A DNA stretch of 64,000 nucleotides, from positions 8,077,684-8,141,683 of the forward strand of contig JAMKCF010000019.1 of NCBI GenBank assembly GCA_023634235.1. The letters are read 5' to 3'. The position numbers and the translations under genes were made by a program. Of the stretch, positions 57,701-64,000 are shown piece by piece. The notes beneath the pieces are model-generated. The model had not been told where the DNA came from, ran no database searches, and saw only the letters and a list, made by a program, of their open reading frames with translations. Positions within the stretch are counted from its first letter, which is position 1, and each line of letters starts with the position of its first letter. The DNA comes from Pisaster brevispinus. Its lineage: Eukaryota; Echinodermata; Asteroidea; Forcipulatida; Asteriidae.

Positions 57701-60700
57701 ACATTGAGTCTTCACCCGTACAGTATGCATCCCAGGTATTGTTACATGTAATCCATTCTAACCAACAGTGCAGCCGTTTGAATCAAACATGTTCACAGGT
57801 TTTGTTCATTCTGTCATTCGCATGATTTCCAAAACAGTACAGCTGCATCAACAAACTGTTTCCCCAAAGATGCCCTACATCCCGCCAAGCAAGAATCCCC
57901 ATGCATCTCTCCACAGCGTTTATGTCCCCTCCTTTAGTCAAAGAGAAACAACATGCCAAGGTTGTATACAAGCACACTGGATAAAGAGGCATATTAATGC
58001 AGTGGCCATATGACAAGGGGTCGTCATTAATCTCTATGCTGGAGCACTATCGTTGTCCCGGTCCAGCATCTACATCTAGCAACACAAAAGGATAATTTTC
58101 TGCATAAACTACACCAGTCAATGAACTAGGAAGATTGGTATGGTAGGAATGCCTCCATTCCCCACCCCCCCCCTTCAAAAAGAGGAAAAAAAAAAACTAA
58201 TTATGTAAAAACATAATAACACTGACTGTGAGATGTATTGCTGTGGAGACCAGCTGCTGAACTAGTTCCAAAAAACTGATTCTAGTTGCCACTCAAATTA
58301 ACTTGTTCATGGACTTATTTACTGTCAAGAAAATTATTATAAAAATACACGTGTAGAAAAAAAATAAACAAGTATATACATGTAAACAAAATTCATGATA
58401 ACATATCACACATCAAAACATTTTAGGGGTAAATTGCGGAGTATTTTTTTCCTTCACAGAGCATGATCTTCATATCTAGAGGGAAACAGCCACGTGTACT
58501 TCTTTCACCAGGTGTATGTAAAAAAAGTATAAAAGTCTGAAATTTTTACTGACAAACAAGTTGTAAGCTAATTTCAGAGTTACTTTGAAAAAAAAAAAAA
58601 TCTTCTGTCATTATGGTTCTTAATGCATTGACGTCATCATGCCGCCTTCTAGACGTAAATCGGTAATGAAACAGTGGAAAACGCACATGTATGCGCAGTG
58701 TATTGAATACACGTAGGCCAATGAACATCCTTCTTTTGCCCTCTAGCCGAGGGCGCCCTACTCATATGCCATCATGTGTATAAGGTCTATTTTTTTCCCA
58801 AGCAAAAATTAGCAGGGAACCAATCATCAAAACTCTTTATATTTTGGCTGGTAACTCGTCTCAGTTTAAAAGCCATTTTAAAAAAAAAGTGTTTTACCAC
58901 GCTATGAACTTTGCCCCTGATGGAAACCATGTTTGAAGTACCAGTTGTGGCTGTGGCTTGATCATCACATACGTTGAAGCATAGGATGCCCATAGCATGT
59001 GATGACAGCCGTAGCCACAGGCAGGGCCTCATACTCAATTCAAAAGGCAAGGATGAAGCCATTTCAGCATCAACAATTTGCAGCCATTGTTCACCCTAGT
59101 TGAATTGTGCTTGGAAGGTAGGGCTATCGTGTGGCTTTTGTCAACATAATTCTGATTTATACATGTAGGCAAAACTATAACAATAGATGCAACAAAAGTC
59201 ACCTGTGAAAGTTTCAGTTGAACACACTGTCTACTTGCTGAGAAAACAGCCAAAAACTGTTACAGTATTCTCACACAAACGTCGAGGGAACCCATTTTTA
59301 GGCGACAGGGAGTACCAAACGTATCTTTAGCCGTAGCATTCGCAAACGGACACTAACCCTCAGAGATCTGAGAAACGACTCATGCAAGAATCAATTCTCA
59401 GATTCATATGTTTTTATGGATTTCTAATGAACAGCGGGCATTCCAGATGAAATAATTTTGCACGATGCTTTCTACCATTACCATGTTTATAAGCAAGTCA
59501 GCTTTCGGATAAGAAATTGTTGTAGAGGGTCATTACCGAAGTATGACCCTACCTTTATCTCTGTACAATGTTCTGCAGCAAATCTTGCCTGAATGTCCCA
59601 ATACGCTTCGCAGTCATGTTCCAATGGAGTATGACCCTAGCCTAATGTAGTGTGTGTTTACAGTATCTGCTGATGCAGCCAACAGTCACCACACGTATTG
59701 CGCACCCAATGTGTTAATGTATATTGCATGTGTATGTGTACAGACATGCCAACGTCTTGCGCCACAGCCCACCAGACTTTCCATGTATAATTTATATAAT
59801 TATTAAGCAAGCATCCTGATGATCCTTTCCACGGTGTACACGCACAAATTTGAAGACCATCATTAGATATCTTAGTTTACACACTACATGTAACTGTTGC
59901 TAAACACGCTGTCAAGACTAAGTGTGAATTACTTGATTAATCTAGCCCAGTTTCCGGGCGATTAGTCAATTTGCAAATTATTCCCGCAGTCACACAGCAC
60001 ACTAATGAGATGGTACTGAGTAGTTGCGTATTGAGTGTGCAGCTGACAGCGTTTGACATTCTCGGCCTTGGTGATGGAGGTACATTAATGGGATGATCAG
60101 AAGATGTGTGGGATCCACCATGATCAGATTCACCCATGTCAGTTGGTTCTGTCACACCGTGTGCACAGATGTCAACTCACAGTTTGGACTTTGTAACTTG
60201 GAACAAATTTGTCATATACAATTTCCGTGCGTAATATGCAAGTGAGTGTACACACAATGTGGATGGATGTAAAGAGCATGCAATACAACATACAAAGTTG
60301 TAGACCTGTGGACATGGCATTAAATGTTTGCCGCGGTAACGGCGTTTCTCACGCGTCTATTCTCTCGCGAGACTGCTGGCTCCCGACTACTGCCCCTAAA
60401 GGCGCCACGATCTTTGTCTTCTTTCAAACTGATCTGCGGGGGCCAGATTTCAAGCTAATTTGATTGAAGTCAACCTGTATTGAACTACTTCAGTAATGAT
60501 ATATGCAAGGACTCAACTCTGCAACTCATAATCTGTATAATAAATGCTTTCAAGTTTGTTAGCTTTGCAAGGATGTTTCTAGTGCTTCAGTTAATAAATG
60601 CGCAGTTCGTGACAGTTGCATGGTGTCATGTACAGTCACTGACTTCAACTGTCTGTTACATATTGCTTAATAGTTTGGTACACTTCGACAGCCAATCGAA

Positions 60701-61012
60701 TACCAAGCTTCATGACCGCTCATGCCCATTCGGTGATTTTTAAATTTTTTATATTTGAATCCGAAGCCTATCAACCTGCAACTGCATGTGAACTAATCTG
60801 AAGTGACAGAACTGAGAGAAGAGCTTGGAGGATCTAATTGGGATTTTCTTCAAATTTGAACGCCCCATTCACAGATCCTGGCGTTACACCTTGCTGCGTT
60901 TACTTTACCTTTCTTGTTTGAGTGCGAACTCCAGCATCTTGATTCTCCGTACCAGGTCATGCTTCAGGTTCTCCTGCCCTTTACGTTCTCCTTGTAGGAA
61001 AGCAATGCGAGC
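27544..61012 (-). CDS. STRN: Striatin, all coding exons except the first
   Basis: Striatin is the B''' regulatory subunit of protein phosphatase 2A and the scaffold of STRIPAK complexes, which hold Mob, GCK kinases and other partners and act on Hippo signalling, cell shape and trafficking. Seventeen exons chain in perfect phase and give 726 residues. Order: dimerising coiled coil (ARIAFLQGERKGQENLKHDL), calmodulin-binding region (SRQLLRQ then YLQEIGYTDTILDV), acidic linkers (EFDLILSESSEGAG, AGDGADWGL), conserved GLGELAGLTVSNEADALSYD, and a C-terminal WD40 propeller (SGGTDAAIRCW, AHEDRHIRFFDNN, VAHLDAVTSLAVDPNGLYLL, HDCSIRLWNLDS) ending GGADALAKVFV. The first exon, with the N-terminus and caveolin-binding motif, is not visible; the acceptor at 61012 has no upstream partner before the window's edge. 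Human striatin has 780 residues, so about 55-80 residues are missing. Invertebrates usually have one striatin gene, so the symbol stands for the family. Confidence 0.97.
27765..28043 (+). mobile_element. Second tRNA-derived SINE family, copy 1
   Basis: Head gttggtgaagtggtatc with box-B-like ggttccaatccc, body with ttcacttttctgagagtcc, and a simple-sequence tail (gaaatgaaat). Lies in the last striatin intron. The copy at 38566-38853 has opposite orientation. Confidence 0.75.
28452..28486. repeat. (CAAA)n microsatellite
   Basis: About eight AAAC units in the last striatin intron. Confidence 0.9.
28893..28979 (-). CDS. STRN: Striatin exon 17 (WD40)
   Basis: Acceptor tcacttgacag, donor GGAA|gtaagt. 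Encodes KLVHSMVAHLDAVTSLAVDP and NGLYLLSG. Confidence 0.97.
29476..29580 (-). CDS. STRN: Striatin exon 16 (WD40)
   Basis: Acceptor cttattggcag, donor TCAG|gtgagt. Encodes INKLASHPTLPITITAHEDR and HIRFFDNNS, a family hallmark. Confidence 0.97.
29784..30337. repeat. 17-bp GC-rich tandem array, about 30 copies
   Basis: Unit GCCTGTGGGGCAAGTGG with T/C, G/A and G/T variants, in the striatin intron between exons 15 and 16. Because 17 is not a multiple of three, all three frames read the same GQVGLWGKWACGAS-like cycle on this strand and a Pro/Ala/His cycle on the other, so long open frames appear on both strands. These are not genes. Confidence 0.97.
30413..30553 (-). CDS. STRN: Striatin exon 15 (WD40)
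   Basis: Acceptor ctccacag, donor TCAG|gtaaaa. Encodes YGNPTSIDFVRCDSSQIAVG and TVIFDLETGTPVVTLESKMP, a more diverged blade as in vertebrates. Confidence 0.95.
30926..31093 (-). CDS. STRN: Striatin exon 14 (WD40)
   Basis: Acceptor gtctcaccag, donor ACAG|gttggt. Encodes VGHTNTIWGLAFDGTKNQLI and CAADATVRLWCPQKKSPLLS. Confidence 0.96.
31652..31773 (-). CDS. STRN: Striatin exon 13 (WD40)
   Basis: Acceptor actttgcag, donor TATG|gtaagt. Encodes GPVLSLVISSNGEQCFSGGT and DAAIRCWNIPGSNIDPYDSY. NIDPYDSY is diagnostic of striatins. Confidence 0.97.
32030..32600. repeat. Diverged tandem repeat of roughly 70-80 bp
   Basis: Repeats of GGTATGGTAGAAGTTTACCA, AAATGGAAGGGTTTAC and TTCAGCAAGTTTGAATCAAC with many changes, about seven units, in the intron between striatin exons 12 and 13. 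Confidence 0.75.
32865..32912 (-). CDS. STRN: Striatin exon 12 (48 bases)
   Basis: Acceptor tttccccag, donor CACTC|gtaagt. Encodes AASQDVEPIYTFRGH, the loop and start of blade two. Its short length makes it easy to miss but the phase requires it. Confidence 0.94.
34102..34291. mobile_element. GGGCCCAATT-family MITE
   Basis: Starts TGGGCCCAATTCCATAGAG, ends AGCTCTATGAAATTGG. In the striatin intron next to exon 11. Confidence 0.83.
34678..34853 (-). CDS. STRN: Striatin exon 11 (first WD40 repeat)
   Basis: Acceptor ctctccag, donor AAAAA|gtaaat. Encodes TWNPKYTLRSHFDGVRTLAF and VLITGSEDHTLKLWNLQKTV, a complete WD40 blade with SEDHTLKLWN. Confidence 0.96.
35227..35440 (-). mobile_element. tRNA-derived SINE, 5'-truncated and diverged
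   Basis: Body only: matches to ACACCGGGCAAACCCCTTCT, GTACTGGGTT and TCCCATCCAAAAGACGAAGC of the copies in TBCB. Confidence 0.7.
35809..36245. mobile_element. AAGGTAGGGTC-ended element, copy 1
   Basis: Inverted ends TAAGGTAGGGTC and GACCCTACCTTTA about 435 bp apart. The interior shares long blocks with 59114-59556 (GGAAAGTTTCAGCTGAA, GCGAACGGACACCAACCCTC). No transposase. Confidence 0.8.
36967..38150. repeat. 109-bp satellite-like tandem array, 11 copies
   Basis: The block CTGACC recurs at 37063, 37172, 37282, 37391, 37501, 37608, 37722, 37831, 37942 and 38049, a spacing of 107-114. The unit includes CAGTTAACCCTCCTACTATC, CAATATCATCCACTGTGG and TGCAATATGATGTCATGTGG. It lies in the intron between striatin exons 10 and 11. 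The minus strand is open across several units by chance. Confidence 0.95.
38273..38482. mobile_element. GTCACACGAGGCAAC-type MITE, copy 2
   Basis: Diverged: ACCTTATCACACAGGGC at left, CCCGTGTAACAGGGGCCTTA at right, interior CAGGCAACTTGGAGTCAACC. Confidence 0.65.
38566..38853 (-). mobile_element. Second tRNA-derived SINE family, copy 2
   Basis: Read on the minus strand: head ggtggtcgagttggtatctc, box-B-like ggtccaaatccc, body and ATGAAATG tail like the copy at 27765-28043. Confidence 0.78.
39057..39325. mobile_element. Putative MITE with CCATTTTCACACTG ends
   Basis: Left AAGCCATTTTCACACTG and right CAAGTGTGAAAAGACTGG form an imperfect inverted pair around a GC-rich interior (CCCCGGGAG, CCCCGGCGG). 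Confidence 0.45.
39326..39350. repeat. Poly-G tract of about 24 bases
   Basis: Uninterrupted G run, a likely length-polymorphic and sequencing-error-prone site and a G-quadruplex candidate, in the striatin intron between exons 10 and 11. Confidence 0.9.
39391..39602. mobile_element. GTCACACGAGGCAAC-type MITE, copy 3
   Basis: Best preserved copy: GGACCTTGTCACACGAGGC at left and CCCGTGTGACATGGCCATTA at right are inverted ends. Confidence 0.82.
39943..40085 (-). CDS. STRN: Striatin exon 10
   Basis: Acceptor ttcatcaacag, donor GAT|gtaagt, phase 1 in and 0 out. Encodes GRRPMIGIGDEESIEAALGL and GELAGLTVSNEADALSYD, the most conserved linker before the propeller. Confidence 0.96.
40166..40300 (+). 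mobile_element. tRNA-like SINE fragment
   Basis: Box-A-like caactggtagagcac and box-B-like ctggttcaactcc 30 bases apart, then TCAATTTGTCTTTGTTCAA. Degenerate head; not a tRNA gene. Confidence 0.5.
40384..40600 (+). mobile_element. SINE-like repeat with tRNA-like part
   Basis: GATCCCTGGCTATACAGCAG and AACAAAGATATTGATGAAAT match 50486-50600. The tRNA-like ggttggtagagcaccggctc with gttcgaatcccgctc follows at 40500. Third SINE-like family. Confidence 0.55.
41249..41390. mobile_element. Putative MITE with GCCCRGTTCTTACT ends
   Basis: Left AGCCCAGTTCTTACTTCAC and, in reverse, right AGCCCGGATCATACTACAC, with GCGAAAGCGAAGTG and its complement inside. Confidence 0.5.
42371..42471. mobile_element. 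CAGCAGACGTACCAGG-type MITE, copy 1
   Basis: Imperfect palindrome: ACCAGGTAAATTTCCACTGT against ACAGTGAATTTACCAGG. Second copy at 49499-49610. Confidence 0.75.
42972..43103 (-). CDS. STRN: Striatin exon 9
   Basis: Acceptor tgcaccactag, donor GGAG|gtatgt. Encodes PKKTALQAMLANLGGEEDSS and a Ser/Pro/Arg linker ending in DIDMPDEG. Confidence 0.94.
43778..43924. mobile_element. ATAGACTGTGCAAGTC-type MITE, copy 3
   Basis: Ends ATATAAACCATGCAAGTC and GAGACTTGCACAGTCTATT, centre GGGACCACTTTGGTCCC, CGCG-rich flanks. Here the centre lies near the left end, so the orientation is inverted relative to the TBCB copies. Confidence 0.83.
44481..44645. mobile_element. ATAGACCCCTTGC-type MITE, copy 3
   Basis: Ends TATAGACCCCTTGCAT and AAGCAAGGGGTCTATAG, interior GACCTCAATGAGGGCGTTGT. 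Confidence 0.82.
45050..45074. repeat. (AC)n microsatellite
   Basis: About twelve AC units in a striatin intron. Confidence 0.9.
46231..46371. mobile_element. AGGCCTGGAATTTCA-type MITE, copy 2
   Basis: Ends AGGCCTGGAATTACAC and ATGAAATTCCAGGCCT, a clear inverted pair, interior TTGCCCCTCGCCTTGGCC. Confidence 0.83.
46740..46863. mobile_element. GGGCCCAATT-family MITE, partial
   Basis: Retains ACCAGTCACACATGG, TTGGCTGGTAACCTTATTCT and the end ATGAAATTGGGC. Confidence 0.7.
47196..47314. repeat. 31-bp tandem repeat, about 3.8 copies
   Basis: Unit GTGAGTTCAACGTGGTTTGT plus CACTTCGCAGA. It ends about 22 bases from the striatin exon 8 donor, on its intron side, so it lies within the start of that intron. 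Confidence 0.93.
47337..47450 (-). CDS. STRN: Striatin exon 8
   Basis: Acceptor ccgttcacag, donor CAAC|gtaagt. Encodes GEEWGVDANTISKLKEEYKK and SRKDKKFIQ. A 31-bp tandem repeat begins just past its donor. Confidence 0.95.
47945..48126. mobile_element. GGGCCCAATT-family MITE
   Basis: Starts GGCCCAATTTCATAGAGCTG, ends CTCTGTGAAATTGGGCCC; both inverted ends intact. Confidence 0.87.
48408..48564 (-). CDS. STRN: Striatin exon 7
   Basis: Acceptor tattattaccag, donor CTAG|gtgagt. Encodes DTEEALAEFDLILSESSEGA and RTAGDGADWGL, matching the family EALKEFDFL...SAGDGTDW segment. Confidence 0.95.
49249..49360. mobile_element. GGGCCCAATT-family MITE, 3'-truncated
   Basis: GGGCCTAGTTTCAAAGAGC at left and TTTTGGCTGGTAACC at right; second half missing. 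Confidence 0.7.
49499..49610. mobile_element. CAGCAGACGTACCAGG-type MITE, copy 2
   Basis: TACCAGGTAAACTTCCATTG against CAATGGATTTACCTGGCAAG, ending in a GTCTGCTGCCACC matched inverted in the copy at 42371. Confidence 0.75.
49803..49977 (-). CDS. STRN: Striatin exon 6
   Basis: Acceptor ttaccccaccag, donor AAGAAG|gtgaga, phase 2 in and 0 out. Encodes FNFLDGADDDDKDGGEG and MSTIIKKKK, equivalent to the acidic FKFLES...DEDEDDD and STIVRKK region of vertebrates. Confidence 0.94.
50486..50600. mobile_element. SINE-like fragment
   Basis: Shares GATCCCTGGCTATACGGCAG and AACAAAGATATTGACAAAAA with 40384-40600; located next to striatin exon 5. Confidence 0.5.
50635..50820 (-). CDS. STRN: Striatin exon 5
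   Basis: Acceptor cctctatag, donor AAAAG|gttggt (less common but in phase). Encodes YLQEIGYTDTILDVRSNRVR and SLLGLAPNEQNIPG, then a variable linker. YLQEIGYTDTILDV is a striatin family signature. Confidence 0.95.
51395..51690. repeat. Dispersed repeat shared with 57310-57600
   Basis: Both copies contain a CGTGGAATATGG / CCACTCG core with GCGC-rich flanks and TTCTGATTG at one end, in opposite orientations, both in striatin introns. Open frames here are incidental. Confidence 0.5.
52853..53008. mobile_element. GGGCCCAATT-family MITE
   Basis: Starts GGGCCCGATTTCATAGAGCT, keeps TTGGCTGGTAACCTTATTC and TTGTTGTGCTTAGC; the right end is lost. Confidence 0.83.
53268..53365. repeat. Dispersed repeat shared with 58456-58545
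   Basis: TCACAGAGCATGACCTTCAT and the following CTTTCGCCAGGTAGA are matched in the second copy. Confidence 0.55.
53433..53613. mobile_element. GGGCCCAATT-family MITE
   Basis: Both ends intact (GGGCCCAATTTCATAGAG and CTATGAAATTGGGCCC), orientation opposite to most copies. Confidence 0.88.
53893..53971 (-). CDS. STRN: Striatin exon 4
   Basis: Acceptor tttccctgcag, donor GGCA|gtaagt. Encodes an acidic EEGGEEESALSPNSQ and INFKQSRQLLRQ, the start of the calmodulin-binding helix. Confidence 0.94.
55698..55771 (-). CDS. STRN: Striatin exon 3
   Basis: Acceptor tttgctctcag, donor CTCAG|gtaaac. Encodes SKYQKLKCGHELSQEIKPPA and FDGS, the end of the coiled coil. Confidence 0.95.
56020..56191. mobile_element. 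GGGCCCAATT-family MITE, partial
   Basis: ATCAGAAAATATTGCTTAAC at left, AGCAGCTCTGTAAAAATTGG at right, with ACCAGTCACAGATGG inside. Confidence 0.75.
57310..57600. repeat. Dispersed repeat shared with 51395-51690
   Basis: GAGTGGAATATGGACAAATATAGC and AAACTTGAGGCG are matched inverted in the other copy. Confidence 0.45.
59114..59556. mobile_element. AAGGTAGGGTC-ended element, copy 2
   Basis: Ends GGAAGGTAGGGC and GACCCTACCTTTA. Interior shares CTGATTTATAC, GAAAGTTTCAG, GTCTACTTGCTGAGAAAACA with 35809-36245. Confidence 0.8.
60909..61012 (-). CDS. STRN: Striatin exon 2 (coiled coil)
   Basis: Acceptor tgtacctacag, donor GAAAG|gtaaag, phase 0 in and 2 out. Encodes ARIAFLQGERKGQENLKHDL and VRRIKMLEFALKQE, the PP2A A/C-binding and dimerising coiled coil, nearly identical to vertebrate striatins. 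It is the most 5' exon seen. Confidence 0.96.
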
Positions 61013-61258
61013 CTGTAGGTACACACGCAAAGTAATCACTCAATCAATTAATACGCAACTACACAAAATAATCCATCAAGCGGTAATGATCAATTCAATC
61101 CCATAACTATGCAAAGCAATCAATCATGCAATGCACCCAGAAAGTACAGAAAGTAATTAATGTTTTTCATCTCTTATTATTATTAATTACAATGAAACCA
61201 AGGATGCCTTGAGCATAAGAGAACTTAATCACTGTAAAGCCTGAGGAAACCTGTAAGC

Positions 61259-61423
61259 CAGGCCTGAAATTTCACAGAGGCCACGGAGGCCATGGCCTCT
61301 GTCGCCCTGGTCTTGGGCTTGGTGCCCCTTCAATAGACCATAGATTTAAAGATTTTCCTATCGAAATGCCCCTTGAAAAAATGAAAATGGGCTTTGCCCT
61401 CTCATAGATGAAACTCAAGGCCT
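61259..61423. mobile_element. AGGCCTGGAATTTCA-type MITE, copy 3
   Basis: Ends AGGCCTGAAATTTCACAG and ATGAAACTCAAGGCCT. A related piece follows at 61690-61840. Confidence 0.75.
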
Positions 61424-61435
61424 GGGGAACCAGAC

Positions 61436-61653
61436 AGGGGTGAATCCCTACTCTTCCACGATAAGTGTTCTGGTTTCTTTTACATGCACTACCAATCCTA
61501 GTGAACCACCGACTGCCTAATGTCCCATCCGAAAAACATTATGGTAGCAAAGTATCTTGATCAAGGACACAAGTGCGAACGACCGGGACTCGAACCCACA
61601 CTCTACTGATCAGACACACCAGAACTTGAGTTTGGTCTCGGCCACGACACGCC
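61436..61653 (-). mobile_element. tRNA-derived SINE, 3'-truncated
   Basis: Head ggcgtgtcgtggccgagacc, box B gggttcgagtcccgg, then the body; tail absent. In striatin intron 1. Confidence 0.82.
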
Positions 61654-62139
61654 CGAAGCAAAGCCATACACATGCCTGATGCTTCGCTTATGAAAGGGCA
61701 AAGGCTGCAAGGTATTTTCTTCTTGCTAAAGGGTACCTCTATTAGGAAATTGTGAACTTCTGTTGGCACATTTCAAGGGGCAACAGAGGCAATTGCTTCT
61801 ATTGCCTCCATTGCCTCCGTGAAGTATCAGGCCTACATGTACATACTACATGCATAACATCTGATTTAAGGTAATATTAAAACCCTAACTTCTCAACCCG
61901 TCAAAATCCAACAGCATGTGCTCTTTGTTTCTGTTGGACCACGTTGGTCTGAGCACTGCACTAGTAAACTGTTCATGCTTCACATGGGATCAGGAACACC
62001 ACCATAATCAGAGTCCAGCAGTTTTGTGTGTTGAGTTACCACATGGTTGAATTTTGAGTGAGGAAGGATCCCAGTAAATCACACAAGAACCTTCATCATA
62101 ACCAACTAACACTCAGGCATGATCTTTGGGGGAAACCCA

Positions 62140-62420
62140 CGACCACAGTGCTTGTAAAACTAAAAAAAAATTACTGGACCACAACATTAGACATGTACTA
62201 AGAGAAGATTGATCTCATTCGTACTATACGGGTAATACTCTAGAATTCAACATAATTTCAAGACGAAGAGTCAAGACTTAAACGTATTTTGTTTAAATTA
62301 AAGATGAGCAGTCAGGTACTCATATAAAAAAAAAAACCACAGGACCACTGGACTTGTTTGGTCCTTGGTTTACTGGCTAAAATCACTAGCCTTGGGCCTG
62401 CGATCAAGTGTAAATTTGGA
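62140..62420. repeat. Repeat related to 15271-15640
   Basis: ACTAAGAGAAGATTGATCTC, GACCACTGGACTTG and TTTACTGGC in the same order; ends not preserved. Confidence 0.55.
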
Positions 62421-62814
62421 ACCAAGATCTGGCAAGTCTAATCCTGCTGATTTAGTGACGAGGCCCGAGTCCCACTTGAATTCAGATAGTACATGGTTCT
62501 GCATAATGTACTTAGTACACATTTTAGGTGAAAGTCATAAAATACATTTTACATGGAGGGTTCTACCTCAATACATTGTATTGCACAAATTCCATTCATG
62601 AAGTTCGTGTACATTGTAATACCACCAGTGGCAATAAAATGTGAGATCGTTTTTTTTTCTATGATTATTTTTAATTTGTTTGATGAATCTGTATGACATT
62701 GAGATCGTTGCACTACACACATGACCATCTGGTTAGCGATGTGGTGAGTCACACAGGTTTATGTTTTATGGTGTAATGTGTACATATGCACCATTGTAGG
62801 CCTTCATGTTATAC

Positions 62815-63000
62815 AGTGAACCTGTTTCTGTTACATGCACAAATGTACACATACATACATGTGTGTACGGAATTCGTTCAAGAACCCATACACCATGAAC
62901 ATACAATGTACATGAAAAAAAAAGTACGCGTACATGTACATAACAATGTACGTGTACATGTACGTAAAACAATGTACCCGGTACTTTGTACATACTTATT
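62815..63000. repeat. TGTACATG-rich simple repeat
   Basis: Many overlapping TGTACA palindromes (acatgtacataacaatgtac and similar). Alternating purine-pyrimidine tract in striatin intron 1. Confidence 0.75.
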
Positions 63001-63840
63001 ATAAAACGCCACCAATACCAATCCCATTACAGCAATTATTTGTCTGGATTTTATTTTCATACATTTACCTAGGTGCTTGCCAGGGCCAAATGTCAAATGT
63101 ATTTATTTAGTACAAGTAACAATTTACATGACTTCCCTAATTAAACAATTTGGTACCTCAAAGAACAATTGAAAGAAAAGCTATACTTATTTGAAAAACC
63201 AAGAAATAAATTACAAATAAACAAAACAGAAAAATATGACTAAAAATGTACATGTACAAGATACATTTATGCTAATTTGTACATGAATTACATGTACGGG
63301 TGGATGTTCTAGCCAACATGAGTCACCGTAACGTTCATCAAAAGTGATGCTACATGATGTAGTAGGCTAAATCATTCACGTCAACAATACTGCACATCAC
63401 ATGTGAGGTACAGAACATGTACTGTCATTAACTGCTATAGAGAGCGCATTATGAACATAATTTGGTGTATACATGCTTCACACATTAGTCTGATCATACA
63501 ACAAAACACTTCTGGGGCAGATCCAGCAATTTCGGAACACGGTTCTGATTCCGTAAAAAAATATATAATAATAATAATATCAGTTCCTGTCGTGAACAAC
63601 TACATTGTAAGTATATATGTCACGTACTTTTAAATGCAAGGTCATCCATCAAGGAAGGAAAAAAAACCAGTCTGGTTGTGAGCGTTACAGCATAAACCTT
63701 TTTATTTTGCCTGAAACAAGACACACAGCCAGATTGTTTTTTTTAGCAAATTCATAAACCGCATTTAGCATTTTAAATTTATCCTCAAACCAATGGATAT
63801 CTGAACAGCATCCGGAATTGTCCTCTCCTGTGTACAAAAG

Positions 63841-63862
63841 ACACACACACACACACACACAA
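63841..63862. repeat. (AC)n microsatellite
   Basis: Eleven AC units near the right edge of the window, in striatin intron 1. Confidence 0.9.
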
Positions 63863-64000
63863 AATACCCCATTTGCCCTTCGTGCAAGCGATCTCTCTGA
63901 TTTGCATCACAAATTAATTCACAACCATGTAATGAAATATTCCAGGATTCACCATTTCCTGAAAACAGCAGGAACAATATTGCTGGATTGAAAAGATCTA

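Larger units (their letters stand above)
61013..64000 (-). other. Striatin intron 1 (partial)
   Basis: Between the acceptor at 61012 and the window edge no exon for the striatin N-terminus (the conserved HEWARF/ERAELQ region) could be found on the minus strand. The stretch holds MITE and SINE remnants and simple repeats. The first exon must lie beyond 64000. Confidence 0.7.

Overview
This is a window of animal nuclear DNA. All protein-coding signal is split into short exons with GT-AG introns of 0.1 to over 5 kb, and the space between is filled with short inverted-repeat transposons (MITEs), tRNA-derived SINEs and tandem repeats. The encoded proteins are clear metazoan orthologues. The repeat flora (a very abundant GGGCCCAATTTCATAGAG-ended element, tRNA-headed SINEs, and a foldback element like the TU elements described from sea urchin) suggests an echinoderm, perhaps a sea star. 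The phylum is an inference from repeats and the species cannot be named.

Layout. 1-3811: intergenic, AT-rich, with a foldback element at 1515-2181. 3812-9418 (+): an unrecognised eight-exon gene for a protein of about 248 residues; two of its introns hold a roughly 0.7 kb tetranucleotide array and a perfect 20-bp x 12 array. 12004-19576 (-): a complete six-exon gene for tubulin-folding cofactor B (254 residues, ubiquitin-like domain plus CAP-Gly domain), convergent with the first gene. Its introns carry many MITEs and SINEs and a near-perfect 531-bp palindrome. 19577-27543: the TBCB promoter side, MITEs, a 28-bp minisatellite and the probable long 3' untranslated region of the next gene. 27544 to beyond 64000 (-): striatin, the scaffold and PP2A regulatory subunit of STRIPAK. 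Seventeen consecutive coding exons were assembled, giving 726 residues from the coiled coil to the last WD40 repeat. Only the first coding exon is missing and it must lie to the right of the window. Striatin introns hold a 17-bp GC-rich array, an approximately 109-bp satellite-like array, and many dispersed repeats.

Every exon junction given here was checked by hand for GT/AG and for reading-frame phase, and all three chains stay in frame from end to end. TBCB acts in alpha-tubulin folding and striatin in kinase/phosphatase scaffolding. They are adjacent on the same strand but nothing in the sequence suggests that they work together. No bacterial, viral or CRISPR-like system was found. Most long open frames in the window are artefacts of tandem repeats. 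The most unusual items are the uncharacterised eight-exon gene, the perfect palindrome in TBCB intron 1, the foldback element with a 10-bp target duplication, and a transposon nested inside an older MITE.
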